A stretch of 64,000 bases of DNA from Candidatus Altarchaeales archaeon (GCA_014727915.1 WJMO01000011.1:1-64000), one strand, 5' to 3'. Counted from the stretch's first letter, positions 1-16,592 are shown. Made by a program: numbers and translations. Notes: generated from the letters alone by a model not told the origin.

Positions 1-1
1 C

Positions 2-6319
<6,318 letters not shown>

Positions 6320-6322
6320 AGC

Positions 6323-6367
6323 GTTTACTTGGCTTTCGCCAATTTTTTTGGTGAAAGTCAAGCAAAC
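6323..6367 (+). terminator. Hairpin terminator after giant surface gene
   Basis: Four bases after the stop codon an 18-base arm (6323-6340) pairs with 6350-6367 with two G-U pairs and one mismatch, across a loop rich in T. A second T-rich stretch follows (6371-6378). Confidence 0.6.
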
Positions 6368-6446
6368 ACTTAATTTTTAATAAACCACTATTATTCTCAA
6401 AAGGATATTAAAGGGTTAAAATATGCAAAAACACATAAAAATAAAC

Positions 6447-6517
6447 ATTGTACACATTTTTAAAGGTGTGTTGTTCAATAAATAAAAATAAAATAGGCTA
6501 TTGTACAATTTTTAAGG
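6447..6517 (+). promoter_or_regulatory. AT-rich spacer with a direct repeat ATTGTACA..ATTTTTAA
   Basis: The 6368-6560 spacer is far more A/T-rich than the flanking genes. It holds two near-identical copies of ATTGTACA(C)ATTTTTAA(A)GG at 6447-6466 and 6500-6517, 53 bases apart. They may be paired regulator or TATA sites for the downstream surface gene. No tRNA-like fold or longer gene is seen in 6368-6560. Confidence 0.35.
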
Positions 6518-6560
6518 GGTAAAACGAAAAGTAACTTACCGTGTGTGGTGGTTGTGCAAC

Positions 6561-6680
6561 ATGTTGGATGAATGGTTGGCTAAGTGGGTTGAGAAACTGA
6601 ACGCTAGACTTCTAGGAACCAAACCAGCCCCGGCTATCTGCACACAAACTAAGTCTAAAAACCTATTGGAGAAGAGGTAA
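6561..6680 (+). CDS. Possible 39-residue small protein upstream of surface gene
   Basis: The frame runs from ATG 6561 to TAA 6678-6680 (a GTG at 6543 is also in frame) and ends five bases before the next gene. The product begins MLDEWLAKWVEKLNARLLG, an amphipathic helix, and has a basic tail. Its last codons (gagaagaggtaa) contain the purine-rich ribosome-binding site of the next gene, so it may act as a leader peptide. No family recognised; could be chance. Confidence 0.3.
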   Translation: MLDEWLAKWVEKLNARLLGTKPAPAICTQTKSKNLLEKR

Positions 6681-6685
6681 ACCAA

Positions 6686-9600
6686 ATGAAAAAACAAAAA
6701 AACAAAGGAAGCAACTGTGACGGCTGTAGACAAACGAAAACCCACACGGGCAACCATGGAATATGGCACAAACTCATGCTCACAAGCCTCGCACTACTCC
6801 TAATAACCTCACTCTCCAATAGCGTAAGCGCCACCTCGGATGTTTGGGTTAACAATGACGGGTGTAACTCCAACGTTGACGCATATTTCTCCCCCGGTGA
6901 CACCGTATACATCAACGCTGAAGTACCTAACACAGTATTTGAAAGGCCTGTTGAATGGAAAATAGTCAAAAATTCAGACAGCAGTCTCGTAGCTTCAGGC
7001 GAATATATTGACTCTGGTGGCGACTTTTGCATAGAAGATGAAATGGGATCATATGATGATGCATATGCTGTTCAACCCGGCGACAGTGGAACGTACACTG
7101 TATCTGTGAGAAAGAAAAGATGTTTTATTGGTTGTTGGTGGACTGACTGGGAATCAACAGAATATATTGTATGTTCCGGTTCCGATGTTGATGGAGACTA
7201 TTATTCCACAAGCGCAGCCGATGAAGGCACTAACTGTTGTGGCTCTGCGAGAGGCGAGCAATGTCTATCAGGACTAGACTGTGACGATAATGATAATACT
7301 CTATATCCTAGCCAGGATTGTGGTGTGTGCGCTATCTGCGATGATGCTGGCGACTGTGTCTTCGATGACTCTCAGGACAACGACTGCTCTGGCAACGACA
7401 TAGTTGGCGTGGAAACATGCTACAATGACCCCGATGATGCTAAGGACTTCACTTGGGACTACCGTGAAGAGTTCATAAGCGAATGTTCAGATGTGGCTTC
7501 TGATAATGGTTTCAGCTGTACAACTGGTAATGAAACGATAACCCACGCATGCGATAAAGACACTAATGGTTGCGGAGCAGAGTGCGAGGATGACGACGAC
7601 TGCTATGACATGTGTGCAGTAGGCACTCCAGGACTCTTGATGACCGGCGGAACCTGTAATGGACTGCCTGGATGCGACTGCACCTATTCAGGATCAACAG
7701 ACTGTAACAGCCTAGACTGCTCAGAGCAATTATACATACAGGTCTTCGAGGACGAGGCAACCTGTATGGGAGCAGACTTCATGTGTGAAGTAGTAGTCGA
7801 TGGTGAAGACTCATGTATCGTCGACGATACGACGGAATGTTCAGAAACAATAACCTGTGACATGGACGCCGAATGCGAAGAACTAACCTGCGGAACGGAT
7901 GCATCAGTCTGCCACGTGGGAGACAGCGGCTTGGAATGGTACGGTGGCAGCCTCACAGACCTTCAAGGCGAAGGTGAAGGTATATGTTGCGACGGCGTAG
8001 ACAACGACTGTGACGGTCTCATAGATTGTGCAGATGATGATTGTGCTGGCGAGCCTGAGTGTGAGCAGCCATCTTGTCCTAGTGGGATGACCCGGACAGT
8101 TGATCCAATAGAAACTGTAGCTGTGGACAGCTCACTTGCTGCTGGAGTAGACTCGACAAAGACGTTGATTTCGGGAATGGACTACTTGCTTGTGGCAAGC
8201 AGTACATATAAATACTCTGATGGAGAAAACGACAAGCAGGCTGACGCAGAATACCAGACAATAGATTCATGGCTGAATTTAAGGACGGACCTTGACGACT
8301 CCATACTCGATTTGCTCGTGAACGAAGTCAACTACGATTTCGGATGCTACAGAGACAGCCACGAATACAAATACCTGTACTCACCAAGCACGACAGGAAC
8401 AGTCAATTTCCTGGTGAGTGACTGGTTCGGAACTGGATGGCCAAAATGCAACGACCAGTCATGCATAGACGACAACTCAGACTCCCTGACAGTTGACATT
8501 TACTGCTGCGCGGACGAGCCGGGAGAGGAGGTCTCATGCGATGACGGTTTGGACAACGACTGCGATAACCTAATCGACTGCGAGGACCCGGGCTGCGCTG
8601 GAGAGATGGGTCCTGGGGATGTTCAGTGCTGTCAGGATGACAATGACAATGACTGCAGCGGCTCATTGCCCGCGGTATTCCAGTGTGACTACGATCCCGA
8701 TGACAACGATAACACCTGGGACTTCCACCCGATGGAACCCTTCGTATGCGAGGACAACGTGTGCACAGACCCTGGTTATAACCCGAACACGTGGGAGCAC
8801 ACCTGCGCAGACGATGACGACACTGATGGTATTGCGATGTTCGGCAGTGAGACAAAGAAATGCGGCGCCGAATGCGACCAGGACAGCGACTGTGATGACA
8901 CGATATGCTGGGACGGCTGCCTTGATGGTAAGACTCTCATACTCTGCCCGGACCTGACAAACGACTGTGATGCCGGCTGCGAGTGCGAGGACAACCAGTG
9001 TCCGCTGCCTTCGACTCAGGCATGTGAGCCGATTGGCCACAACCCCGACGGCGACGACATCGACACTGAATGCGGCGACAACTGCCCGGACATGGCCAAC
9101 AACGACCAGGTAGACACTGACGGCGACGGGTTAGGTGACGTATGTGACCTATGCGACGAGCACAGGGACACACTGATACTGTTAAGCGGTGAAGGCCCGG
9201 ATGAAGTCCCGCTAACATTCATACACACTGCGTGGACGGCCAACATACCCGGAGCAACCTGGGTGTGGAGCGAAGACCCCATATCCGACACGACAGTTGA
9301 AGTCGAGGAAGAGTTCACCCGGACATTCTACGTGATGAACGACCTGGACTCCGCCATACTCGACATAGCAGCAGACAACTCATACGAGGTCTACGTAAAC
9401 GGCGACCTAGCATGCGATGACCAGACCGAGAAGAACTTCAACCTAGCAGGCCAGGACCAGTGCGACCTAACCTCATACATGGACTTGGACGCTGAAAACA
9501 CAGTAACCTTCAAGGTGAAGAACTGGGCCGTGCCAGGAAGCACATACACAAGCAACCCAGCAGGCCTACTATACAAGCTGGTCATAACCTACGCCAGAAT

Positions 9601-11800
9601 AGACACTGACGGCGACGGACTCGGAGACGCATGCGACCCATGCCCCTATGACGCAGGCAACGACGCCGACAATGACGGATACTGCGCAGCCAGCTGCGAC
9701 CTCTATCCAGAAGAAGAACCACAGCCTCCAGGGGTCGTATTAGACCAGCCGGTCACATTCCTCGACTGCGGCGACTGCAACGACAACAACCCAGACGCCA
9801 ATCCGGGGATGGCCGAAGTATGCGATGACTGCTTCGACAACGACTGCAACGGATACGCAGACTGCGACGAGCCCGAAGCGTGCATTAACGCCATGGACGA
9901 GAACGACAAGCTCATGTGCCAGATGCCCTCCTGCCCGGTAGTCGATACCGAACTGGTCAGCCTAGAGCTCATATCGACGGTTCCGGTCAACGTAGGGCCG
10001 TCATACACGGACACCTACGGTCCATACACGAGCCCGAGCATGTGGTACATATTAAAGCCCATGGGAACCTACGACTACGGCCCCAAGATGGCCGACGCCG
10101 AATGCAGCGACAGGCCCCTTTCAAGCTACGGGCCAGGATGGAGGAAAGGCGAGGACGTGTTCCCCTCAGTAGTCGGACTGGACGTGCAAGTCAACGACAA
10201 CAACATAAACTGGGGCGGATTCAACTCGGCCCACACATACTACGACCTCCAGCCGGGAACCGACGACAACGTCAAATTCAGCGTATACGACAACCAATAC
10301 GCGGACAATATCGGACCGTTGAACGTCGAAGTATGGGCTTGCTGCTACGACCATGACATGGACGAATACTATGACCAGGACCAGCCCGGATGCTGTGTGA
10401 ACCCGGAAGAATACTATGATCTAGACGCCGCCCCGCCGGCCGAGCCTGAAGTAGTATTGTGCGACAACTGCATGGGGTTAGACAACAATCAAACCGACAC
10501 CGACTTTGACGGCATCGGAGACGCCTGCGACTGTGGTGCTGACGAACTATGCACGGCAGAGCAGTACTGCATAGACATGCAGACCCCAGACCCGGACTGC
10601 GACATAGACGATGACGGAGTGGCAAACCCGGATGATAACTGCGTGAACACACCCAATGGTCCTGACCTCGGTACCTGCGAGGGCGGTGAATACGACGGGG
10701 AACTATGTAACACAAACCCCACCGCATTGCCTGGTACCACAGTCCGGTCAGATTGTGGAAGCGGGACGTGCAGCATGAACCAGGAGGACTCTGACCAGGA
10801 TGGCATAGGCGACGTCTGCGACCCGGACGCCGACGGCGACGGAGTCACAGGATGCGGGAAGGAACAGGAACCAAATGCAGCTCCTGGATTCCAAGCCAGC
10901 ACCACCACGACCCTAGCTGGGCCGTGCGACTGCGATGACGTGGCAATAGACGACGAAGGATGCCCCGACTCCGTCGAGGGATGCACTGAGGAGACCGCAG
11001 GATGCGCGATATGCACACACCCCGGCGCCGACGACCCCCTGAACGACGGAATTGACAGCAACTGCGTCAACAACCCGCCCGTGTGCGCGATCAACGACCC
11101 GACTGCAGGCACGACCTACGTGCACATGAGCGCGCCAGTCGACGTCAACTTCCTAGGCGGAATAGGCGACGAGGAAGACTGCCTCGACATAGTGTGGGAC
11201 TTCGGCAACGGCAACACATGGGAAGGGAACAACTGCGAGCCGGACATAGTCCCAGCAGGCTTACCGGGAATGTCGGGAATGCCAGGGGACAACGAGACCG
11301 AGGAGCCCAGTACCTATGATGGAGTGGGCACGTTCACCATAACACTGACCGTCACCGAGAACAACGACACTGCAGTCAACCCGGGAGCCAGCGACAGCGA
11401 TACGGTGGACATCTTCATAATGAAGGAGCGGAAGCGCACGACGACCACTTTAGCGCCTCCGACGACCGTGCCTTCACCTCCGACCACGCAGCCGCCGTCT
11501 CCGCCGACGACCGTTCCGTCTCCGCCGACGACGCTCCCAGCACCTACAACGACCCTCTCAAGGCCTGCTCCGCCCAGCACGTTAGCGACTGTGACAGGGT
11601 CTGAAGTGGAAGGCGAGGAGCCGGGCGTTATCGGTTACGCGGCAGCGCCAATAGACTACAACGCGGTATTCAAGAGCAGCGGATTCAGGAACCTGATGGT
11701 ACTGCTCATACTGATAGCGGGCTATGGCACCTGGGCCAGAGACACCCAGCTCAAAAACCGCGCAGCCGCCGCGTCTCAGGGCAAGAAGAAAGGAAAGTAA
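6686..11800 (+). CDS. Giant Cys/Asp-rich cell-surface protein, paralogue of the upstream gene
   Basis: 1704 residues. An N-terminal basic Cys-containing stretch precedes a hydrophobic signal segment (about residues 32-50, ending near SVSA). An Ig-like domain follows, then repeated Cys/Asp MopE-type motifs (e.g. CDGVDNDCDG near 7988) and thrombospondin-3-like DTDGDGLGD runs (9115, 9600). Two copies (about 8085-8510 and 9950-10345) of the beta-domain at 4530 in the upstream gene are present, one copy (9230-9600) of its 3040 domain, a PKD-like domain (11075-11420), a Thr/Pro linker (11435-11580) and a single C-terminal helix. The C-terminal block (GVIGYAAAPIDY ... GYGTWARDTQLK) is nearly identical in layout to the upstream protein. 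Start chosen at ATG 6686 after agaggt. Extracellular structural or adhesive role inferred. Confidence 0.9.
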   Translation: MKKQKNKGSNCDGCRQTKTHTGNHGIWHKLMLTSLALLLITSLSNSVSATSDVWVNNDGCNSNVDAYFSPGDTVYINAEVPNTVFERPVEWKIVKNSDSSLVASGEYIDSGGDFCIEDEMGSYDDAYAVQPGDSGTYTVSVRKKRCFIGCWWTDWESTEYIVCSGSDVDGDYYSTSAADEGTNCCGSARGEQCLSGLDCDDNDNTLYPSQDCGVCAICDDAGDCVFDDSQDNDCSGNDIVGVETCYNDPDDAKDFTWDYREEFISECSDVASDNGFSCTTGNETITHACDKDTNGCGAECEDDDDCYDMCAVGTPGLLMTGGTCNGLPGCDCTYSGSTDCNSLDCSEQLYIQVFEDEATCMGADFMCEVVVDGEDSCIVDDTTECSETITCDMDAECEELTCGTDASVCHVGDSGLEWYGGSLTDLQGEGEGICCDGVDNDCDGLIDCADDDCAGEPECEQPSCPSGMTRTVDPIETVAVDSSLAAGVDSTKTLISGMDYLLVASSTYKYSDGENDKQADAEYQTIDSWLNLRTDLDDSILDLLVNEVNYDFGCYRDSHEYKYLYSPSTTGTVNFLVSDWFGTGWPKCNDQSCIDDNSDSLTVDIYCCADEPGEEVSCDDGLDNDCDNLIDCEDPGCAGEMGPGDVQCCQDDNDNDCSGSLPAVFQCDYDPDDNDNTWDFHPMEPFVCEDNVCTDPGYNPNTWEHTCADDDDTDGIAMFGSETKKCGAECDQDSDCDDTICWDGCLDGKTLILCPDLTNDCDAGCECEDNQCPLPSTQACEPIGHNPDGDDIDTECGDNCPDMANNDQVDTDGDGLGDVCDLCDEHRDTLILLSGEGPDEVPLTFIHTAWTANIPGATWVWSEDPISDTTVEVEEEFTRTFYVMNDLDSAILDIAADNSYEVYVNGDLACDDQTEKNFNLAGQDQCDLTSYMDLDAENTVTFKVKNWAVPGSTYTSNPAGLLYKLVITYARIDTDGDGLGDACDPCPYDAGNDADNDGYCAASCDLYPEEEPQPPGVVLDQPVTFLDCGDCNDNNPDANPGMAEVCDDCFDNDCNGYADCDEPEACINAMDENDKLMCQMPSCPVVDTELVSLELISTVPVNVGPSYTDTYGPYTSPSMWYILKPMGTYDYGPKMADAECSDRPLSSYGPGWRKGEDVFPSVVGLDVQVNDNNINWGGFNSAHTYYDLQPGTDDNVKFSVYDNQYADNIGPLNVEVWACCYDHDMDEYYDQDQPGCCVNPEEYYDLDAAPPAEPEVVLCDNCMGLDNNQTDTDFDGIGDACDCGADELCTAEQYCIDMQTPDPDCDIDDDGVANPDDNCVNTPNGPDLGTCEGGEYDGELCNTNPTALPGTTVRSDCGSGTCSMNQEDSDQDGIGDVCDPDADGDGVTGCGKEQEPNAAPGFQASTTTTLAGPCDCDDVAIDDEGCPDSVEGCTEETAGCAICTHPGADDPLNDGIDSNCVNNPPVCAINDPTAGTTYVHMSAPVDVNFLGGIGDEEDCLDIVWDFGNGNTWEGNNCEPDIVPAGLPGMSGMPGDNETEEPSTYDGVGTFTITLTVTENNDTAVNPGASDSDTVDIFIMKERKRTTTTLAPPTTVPSPPTTQPPSPPTTVPSPPTTLPAPTTTLSRPAPPSTLATVTGSEVEGEEPGVIGYAAAPIDYNAVFKSSGFRNLMVLLILIAGYGTWARDTQLKNRAAAASQGKKKGK

Positions 11801-11817
11801 GCCTCCCAGGGCTTACT
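11796..11817 (+). terminator. Hairpin plus T-rich tract
   Basis: A perfect 8-base stem (AGTAAGCC/GGCTTACT) starts within the stop region and is followed by a pyrimidine tract ccccttttctttt up to about 11833. It separates the second giant gene from the propeller gene. Confidence 0.6.
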
Positions 11818-11868
11818 ACCCCCTTTTCTTTTATCTTCTGCCGCCTTAATTATGGTAGAGTGCATTCT

Positions 11869-14800
11869 ATGAAAAAACCGGCATATGCGCTAGCTCTGCT
11901 TCTCCTTACTGGGTGTGTGACCGCATCGCCGCCCATGATGTGGGAGTTCAGGGCTCGAGGCTCGATATACACGGACGTAATCGTGGAAGACAGCATAGTC
12001 TACTTCGGGTCGTCGGGGGGCATACTATACGCTCTGAACAAGTCCACGGGACATCTGATATGGAACTACACGTCCACGGCGGGCATCTACTCCACGCCAG
12101 CCATCACTGATGATATGCTCATATTCGGATGCGACAACCACATAGTCTACGCTGTCAACAAGTCAAACGGCCACAGGATATGGACCTTCCTCACAGAGGA
12201 CAAGATACGCTCCTCCCCCACTGTCTCAGATGGCGTGGTCTATGTTGGCAGCGACGACGGGAACCTCTACGCCCTGAAAGAATCCAGCGGTAAGCACCTA
12301 TGGAACATATACATAGGCTACAGGATCCAGTCCAGGCCGCTGACCGAGGACTGGAAGTTCTACTTCGGAGCCGCCGACCGGAAAGCCTACGCGGCAAGCA
12401 AGATAACCGGGGGACTGCTGTGGAACATATCCGCCCGCGGACTGCTCAACTCCGACCCGGCGATGTACAAGGACATAATCTACTTCACATCGTCCGACAA
12501 GCGAATATACGCGTTGGACAAGTACACCGGCGACCACCTGTGGAATTTCACCACCAACGGCAGCCTACAGGGAGACCCGATAGTATCCGGGGAAAACGTC
12601 ATATTCGCCAGCCGAGACACGAACGTATACAGTCTGAACTCCTACTTCGGCGACCTAGTCTGGGCGACCTCACTCAACGAGAGCGTCTACGCCACCCCCC
12701 TAGTACAGGATGGCCGTGTGTACGTGGGAGCTGGAGACATAGCCTACGAATTGGACGAGAAGACCGGAGAGGTGCTGATGGCCATAAACGCGTCAGGCAG
12801 GATACGGCAGATGATGGCAGTATCGGACGGCATCTACTATATCCCCTCTGGCTCCTATCTGAGGGCATACGGTGGAACCCCCGAGATAGGGATAGCCGAT
12901 GTGAGAGTGGGTCCCCGGATACCCGTGGCCGGCAGGCCCTTCAATATCAACGTGACCCTGAAGAACTATGGGAATGCCATAGCCGCGGACTTCATAGTGG
13001 ACGTTTACCTGGACAGGGAGAACATATCCAACCGGAAGATCACCCTGAGGGCTGGGCAGGAGAGGACGATCTCGGTGAAGGTCAGCGCAGTCTACGGAAG
13101 CCACCTATTGGAGGTCATACTCGACCCCGATGAAGAGGTCATAGAATCTAACAAGTCAAACAACCGCCTTGGCGTTGTCTTCACAGCCACCTCGGACTGG
13201 CCCACCTTCCAGATGAACCGGAACCGCACTGGCAGCTACAACCTCAAAGACGACTACGATAGGAGGCACATGACCTTCAGGTGGACGTGCAAGCTAAACA
13301 CGACCAACCACACCCTCAGGGACGTCACATACCTACTAGAGCACCTCAACACCACCGACCGATTCAGCCTGGAGGATTTCGTCCTGAACCACACATGCTA
13401 CACCTACCAGTCAAGGGGATACCCAATACCCCGGATTTTTTCCAACTGGTCCTGCACGCCCACCAACGTGAACCTGACATTGGAGGACAACTTCAACGAT
13501 ATACGGAAGTATCTGATGGCACATGCGAAAGCCCAGGCGAACTCTACCCTCAAGAACCACATGACAACCCATGGGTTCAACATAACCGACTTCGAGATCG
13601 ACTTCAAATGCAAGACCACAGGCAATGACGTGATACCCCTGGCGGAGGAGATGCTGCGTTGGAAGTGCAGGGGACGCACAGGCTTCGAACCCACACCCAA
13701 CAATCTCTCAGAGGGGTGGACGTGCAGCACAACATACTACAGCAACTACTCCCTCCAGGACCTAACTGAGATGATGGGCTACGGATTGGCTGACAAGGTC
13801 GTGGAAAAGCGCAGGAAGATAACACTCAAGGATTTCACCCTCCTATGGGAGCACATTTCAGGGGGCAAGATAACGGCTTCTCCCCTTGCAGTCGACTTGG
13901 ACGGCAGCGGGGACGGGATGCTAGAGGTCCTCACCGCATCCTACGACGGCTATGTCACAGTTCTCGGCTCATCGGGGTCCGTCAAATGGACGACGGACTT
14001 GAAGGGCAAAGTCCATGGCATCTCAGCCCATGACCTGGAGGGTGACGGGCTCATCGAGATACTAGCAGGGCTGTTGGACGGCAGGGTACTGTGCCTCAAC
14101 CACACTGGGGATGTCAGGTGGGAATACGCTACCGGGGGTCCCGTCACCTCAACCCCAATGGCTCATGATGTGGACAGCACACCCGAGCTCGAGGTGGTGT
14201 TCGGCTCCGGCGACGAGTACATCTACGCCATCGACTACATGGGCATGCTCGTATGGTCTTATCCCACCACCGACGATGTCATATCAACCCCCGCCCTGGG
14301 GGATGTTGACGGCGACGGCACGGTCGAGATAATCGTCGGCACGAGGGAGAACACGGTATACGCGCTGAACACGCCCCCCTATAAGCTGTGGATGTACCAG
14401 ACCAACGGGGACCTGATAGGGGCTCCAACGGTCGCCCACACATACTCGACCAGGTCGACGGACATAATCATCGCCTCCGCGGACGGGAGCTTATACGACC
14501 TATACAAGACATCAGCGGGCCAGGAGGACATGACCCGTGTCTGCGGTCCCGACGGTTGCGAGCGCGTGGGAGTCGCGAAGACGAGGTTGAAACCCAGATG
14601 GGTTTTCACCACAGAGGATGCGATAGAGTCCTCTCCTGCGGTGGAGGACCTGGACGGGGACGGAAAGGCCGAAATAGTATTCGGCAGCACGGACCACAAC
14701 ATATACGTGATAAACAGCTCGGGAGAGCGGCTTATGAGGTATACGACGGGCGGTCCCATACGCTCTTCTCCTGCCATCGCCGACCTGGACTACGATGGCT

Positions 14801-15330
14801 TTCCGGAGATAATACTGGGCGGTGACGAAGGCAAACTATACGTGATGAACCTGTCCGGGGTCGCGCTCTGGACCTTCAAACAGGACAGTTTCATCAGGTC
14901 TTCTCCTGCCATCGCCGACATAGACAATGATGGTGTTTTGGAGGTGATAGTCGGATGCGACAGCGGCAGAACCTACGTTTTCGGGCTGGGATCACAAGAT
15001 GCTCCCGGGCAGAAGCCCACCTCTACCACTGTGGCATCCGTGGACCCTACGACAACCACCCTCGCACAGGCCTCATCAACCACCCTAATGCCGGCTGAGA
15101 CCACCACGACAACAGTCGAAGACAAGGTCACTACCTCCACAACAGTCAAACCCAAGATGACTTCTACGACGGTGGCGGCATATTCCCCCTATGAGGATTT
15201 CAGGTTCCCCTCAAACAAGGTGGACCTGCTCGCCCTCACATTGTTCATGTCCATAATGGGCTACTTTTTCTTCATGATAATCCACCCCCGCCCAAGGTGG
15301 GCTCGGAAGAGCAGGCTGAAAGATTATTAG
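11869..15330 (+). CDS. PQQ-like / FG-GAP beta-propeller surface protein with CARDB domain
   Basis: ATG 11869 was chosen over GTG 11860 because it directly begins the signal segment KKPAYALALLLLTGC, whose LTGC is a lipobox-like site. Residues about 25-335 hold repeated YALNKSTG..WNY-type PQQ blades. A CARDB-like domain (about 340-435) follows, then a region rich in N-glycosylation sequons. A second propeller has FG-GAP/VCBS-type blades with DxDGDG..EIIVG (about 655-1040). A Thr-rich linker leads to a C-terminal membrane helix followed by the basic tail HPRPRWARKSRLK. Known family role: extracellular binding or scaffold; no catalytic site seen. The combination of a lipobox-like Cys and a C-terminal helix is odd, so the Cys may not be lipidated. 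Its last four bases overlap the convergent redox gene. Confidence 0.88.
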   Translation: MKKPAYALALLLLTGCVTASPPMMWEFRARGSIYTDVIVEDSIVYFGSSGGILYALNKSTGHLIWNYTSTAGIYSTPAITDDMLIFGCDNHIVYAVNKSNGHRIWTFLTEDKIRSSPTVSDGVVYVGSDDGNLYALKESSGKHLWNIYIGYRIQSRPLTEDWKFYFGAADRKAYAASKITGGLLWNISARGLLNSDPAMYKDIIYFTSSDKRIYALDKYTGDHLWNFTTNGSLQGDPIVSGENVIFASRDTNVYSLNSYFGDLVWATSLNESVYATPLVQDGRVYVGAGDIAYELDEKTGEVLMAINASGRIRQMMAVSDGIYYIPSGSYLRAYGGTPEIGIADVRVGPRIPVAGRPFNINVTLKNYGNAIAADFIVDVYLDRENISNRKITLRAGQERTISVKVSAVYGSHLLEVILDPDEEVIESNKSNNRLGVVFTATSDWPTFQMNRNRTGSYNLKDDYDRRHMTFRWTCKLNTTNHTLRDVTYLLEHLNTTDRFSLEDFVLNHTCYTYQSRGYPIPRIFSNWSCTPTNVNLTLEDNFNDIRKYLMAHAKAQANSTLKNHMTTHGFNITDFEIDFKCKTTGNDVIPLAEEMLRWKCRGRTGFEPTPNNLSEGWTCSTTYYSNYSLQDLTEMMGYGLADKVVEKRRKITLKDFTLLWEHISGGKITASPLAVDLDGSGDGMLEVLTASYDGYVTVLGSSGSVKWTTDLKGKVHGISAHDLEGDGLIEILAGLLDGRVLCLNHTGDVRWEYATGGPVTSTPMAHDVDSTPELEVVFGSGDEYIYAIDYMGMLVWSYPTTDDVISTPALGDVDGDGTVEIIVGTRENTVYALNTPPYKLWMYQTNGDLIGAPTVAHTYSTRSTDIIIASADGSLYDLYKTSAGQEDMTRVCGPDGCERVGVAKTRLKPRWVFTTEDAIESSPAVEDLDGDGKAEIVFGSTDHNIYVINSSGERLMRYTTGGPIRSSPAIADLDYDGFPEIILGGDEGKLYVMNLSGVALWTFKQDSFIRSSPAIADIDNDGVLEVIVGCDSGRTYVFGLGSQDAPGQKPTSTTVASVDPTTTTLAQASSTTLMPAETTTTTVEDKVTTSTTVKPKMTSTTVAAYSPYEDFRFPSNKVDLLALTLFMSIMGYFFFMIIHPRPRWARKSRLKDY

Positions 15331-16562
15331 CTCCTGTCTCGCGTGAACGGCATGAGTATCACGCTCACGCCCACAGCGGTTATCACAATGCCCACGGACG
15401 TAACCAGGTCGTTGAGCAATTCGGGGATGAATGCGAGTATCAACCCCAATGCGAGCATCATGAACCCGGACATAAGCTTCAGCATCCTGCCCTCGCCCTC
15501 GCCGAGCTTCCGGGAGCCCAGCGTCAACGTGAACACGAGGACGATCGTAAGGAGGGGCATCACGTAGACGAGGTTGTACAGTGCGAGATACATGTAGTTC
15601 TCAAGGGATGACAGGCCGCTCAACGTCAGGACTCTCGTGTAGACCATGGGAAGGCCCGCGGTGCAGAGTAGCTCGTAGGTGTTCGCCGCTACGGCGAGGA
15701 CTATCGTTCCCAATATCATCGACTGGAGCTCGGTTGCCTTGACAAGCGCCCTCATCCTCTTGAACAGTTTCGGCTTCGCGGACTCCGGGATGGAAAGCGA
15801 CGGCCCCTGCCTGAACCAGAACGCATCCTTTATGTTGAAAACTGCAACGGTGATGGCTACAACACCCGCCAATGTGGTGATGAGCCTTATCTCCTTCATC
15901 AGCAGGAAGAAGTTCAGCCAGGCGGACATGAAGATGAAGTATATGAGCCCCGAGAAGAAGACGAATATCAATCCTATCAAGAGCATCCTCCTCCTGCTCT
16001 TAGCGTGTATGAGCAGGCTCAACAGGAAGAACAGGACGAAGAACGCGCAGGGGTTGAACCCGTCCAAACCTCCCAGGACCACCGTGAACAGGGGCAGGGA
16101 AAGCTGGGACACCTCTACCTCCCCTATGAAGGGGATCTCCACGTTAACCTTCCCGGCGTCCGCGATGGTGCAGCCTGTGATGTTCTCGCCTTTTTCCAGC
16201 CGCTCATGGCACTCGAGTATGCTGTCCCTTATGATATTCCCCGATATGCTGTCGTCTATGTAGCCTATGTAGAGCCTGTCGCAGACCAGGGTTCCGGGCA
16301 CGCTGCTGGCTCCCCCTCCGCATTCCTCGATCTTCTCAGCGAACAGGAACGCGTTGTCACGGTCCTCCGACACCTCGAATTGCCTGACCTCGAGCCATGG
16401 AAACTCCGACATAAGCCCCTCAAGGAACGGTTTCTCCTCCGCGCAGTGGGGGCAAGTGTTCGAGTAGTAGAAGTCCACGACCACGGTCACATTCTCCAAT
16501 TGTTGGGCGTTAACCAACGGTGTGATAAGCAAAATCACGGATGCTAGGGCAAACCTGTTCAT
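15327..16562 (-). CDS. Thioredoxin-like / CcdA-type transmembrane redox protein
   Basis: 411 residues: signal peptide (about 1-19), then a thioredoxin-fold segment with a TCPHC active site (about residues 35-39) facing outside. A CcdA/DsbD-like membrane domain of about six helices follows, with the conserved NPCAF Cys in its first helix and a second Cys (ELLCTAG) in a later one. Such proteins pass electrons from cytosolic thioredoxin through the membrane to extracellular disulfides. That fits its position beside Cys-rich surface proteins. The substrate is not shown. The ATG at 16562 lies 23-30 bases from a TATA element shared with purC. Confidence 0.85.
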   Translation of the reverse strand: MNRFALASVILLITPLVNAQQLENVTVVVDFYYSNTCPHCAEEKPFLEGLMSEFPWLEVRQFEVSEDRDNAFLFAEKIEECGGGASSVPGTLVCDRLYIGYIDDSISGNIIRDSILECHERLEKGENITGCTIADAGKVNVEIPFIGEVEVSQLSLPLFTVVLGGLDGFNPCAFFVLFFLLSLLIHAKSRRRMLLIGLIFVFFSGLIYFIFMSAWLNFFLLMKEIRLITTLAGVVAITVAVFNIKDAFWFRQGPSLSIPESAKPKLFKRMRALVKATELQSMILGTIVLAVAANTYELLCTAGLPMVYTRVLTLSGLSSLENYMYLALYNLVYVMPLLTIVLVFTLTLGSRKLGEGEGRMLKLMSGFMMLALGLILAFIPELLNDLVTSVGIVITAVGVSVILMPFTRDRS

Positions 16563-16584
16563 CGCATAAGATATGCGCGCAACG

Positions 16585-16592
16585 CTTATTAA
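16585..16592. promoter_or_regulatory. Shared divergent TATA element (redox gene / purC)
   Basis: CTTATTAA lies about 27 bases upstream of the purC ATG (16615). Its reverse complement TTAATAAG lies about 26 bases upstream of the minus-strand ATG (16562). The spacing suits leaderless archaeal transcripts in both directions. Confidence 0.5.

Noticed and set aside
6320..6685. tRNA or other structured RNA in the longest non-coding gap
   Set aside because: No cloverleaf arms, TTCGA-type loop or CCA-side stem; only the terminator hairpin and A/T repeats.
11860..11868. GTG start for the propeller gene
   Set aside because: Adds three residues before the signal peptide; ATG 11869 is a better beginning.
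12300..13133. 277-residue plus-strand frame
   Set aside because: Arg/His/Gly-rich, lies fully inside the propeller gene in another frame and shows no domain.
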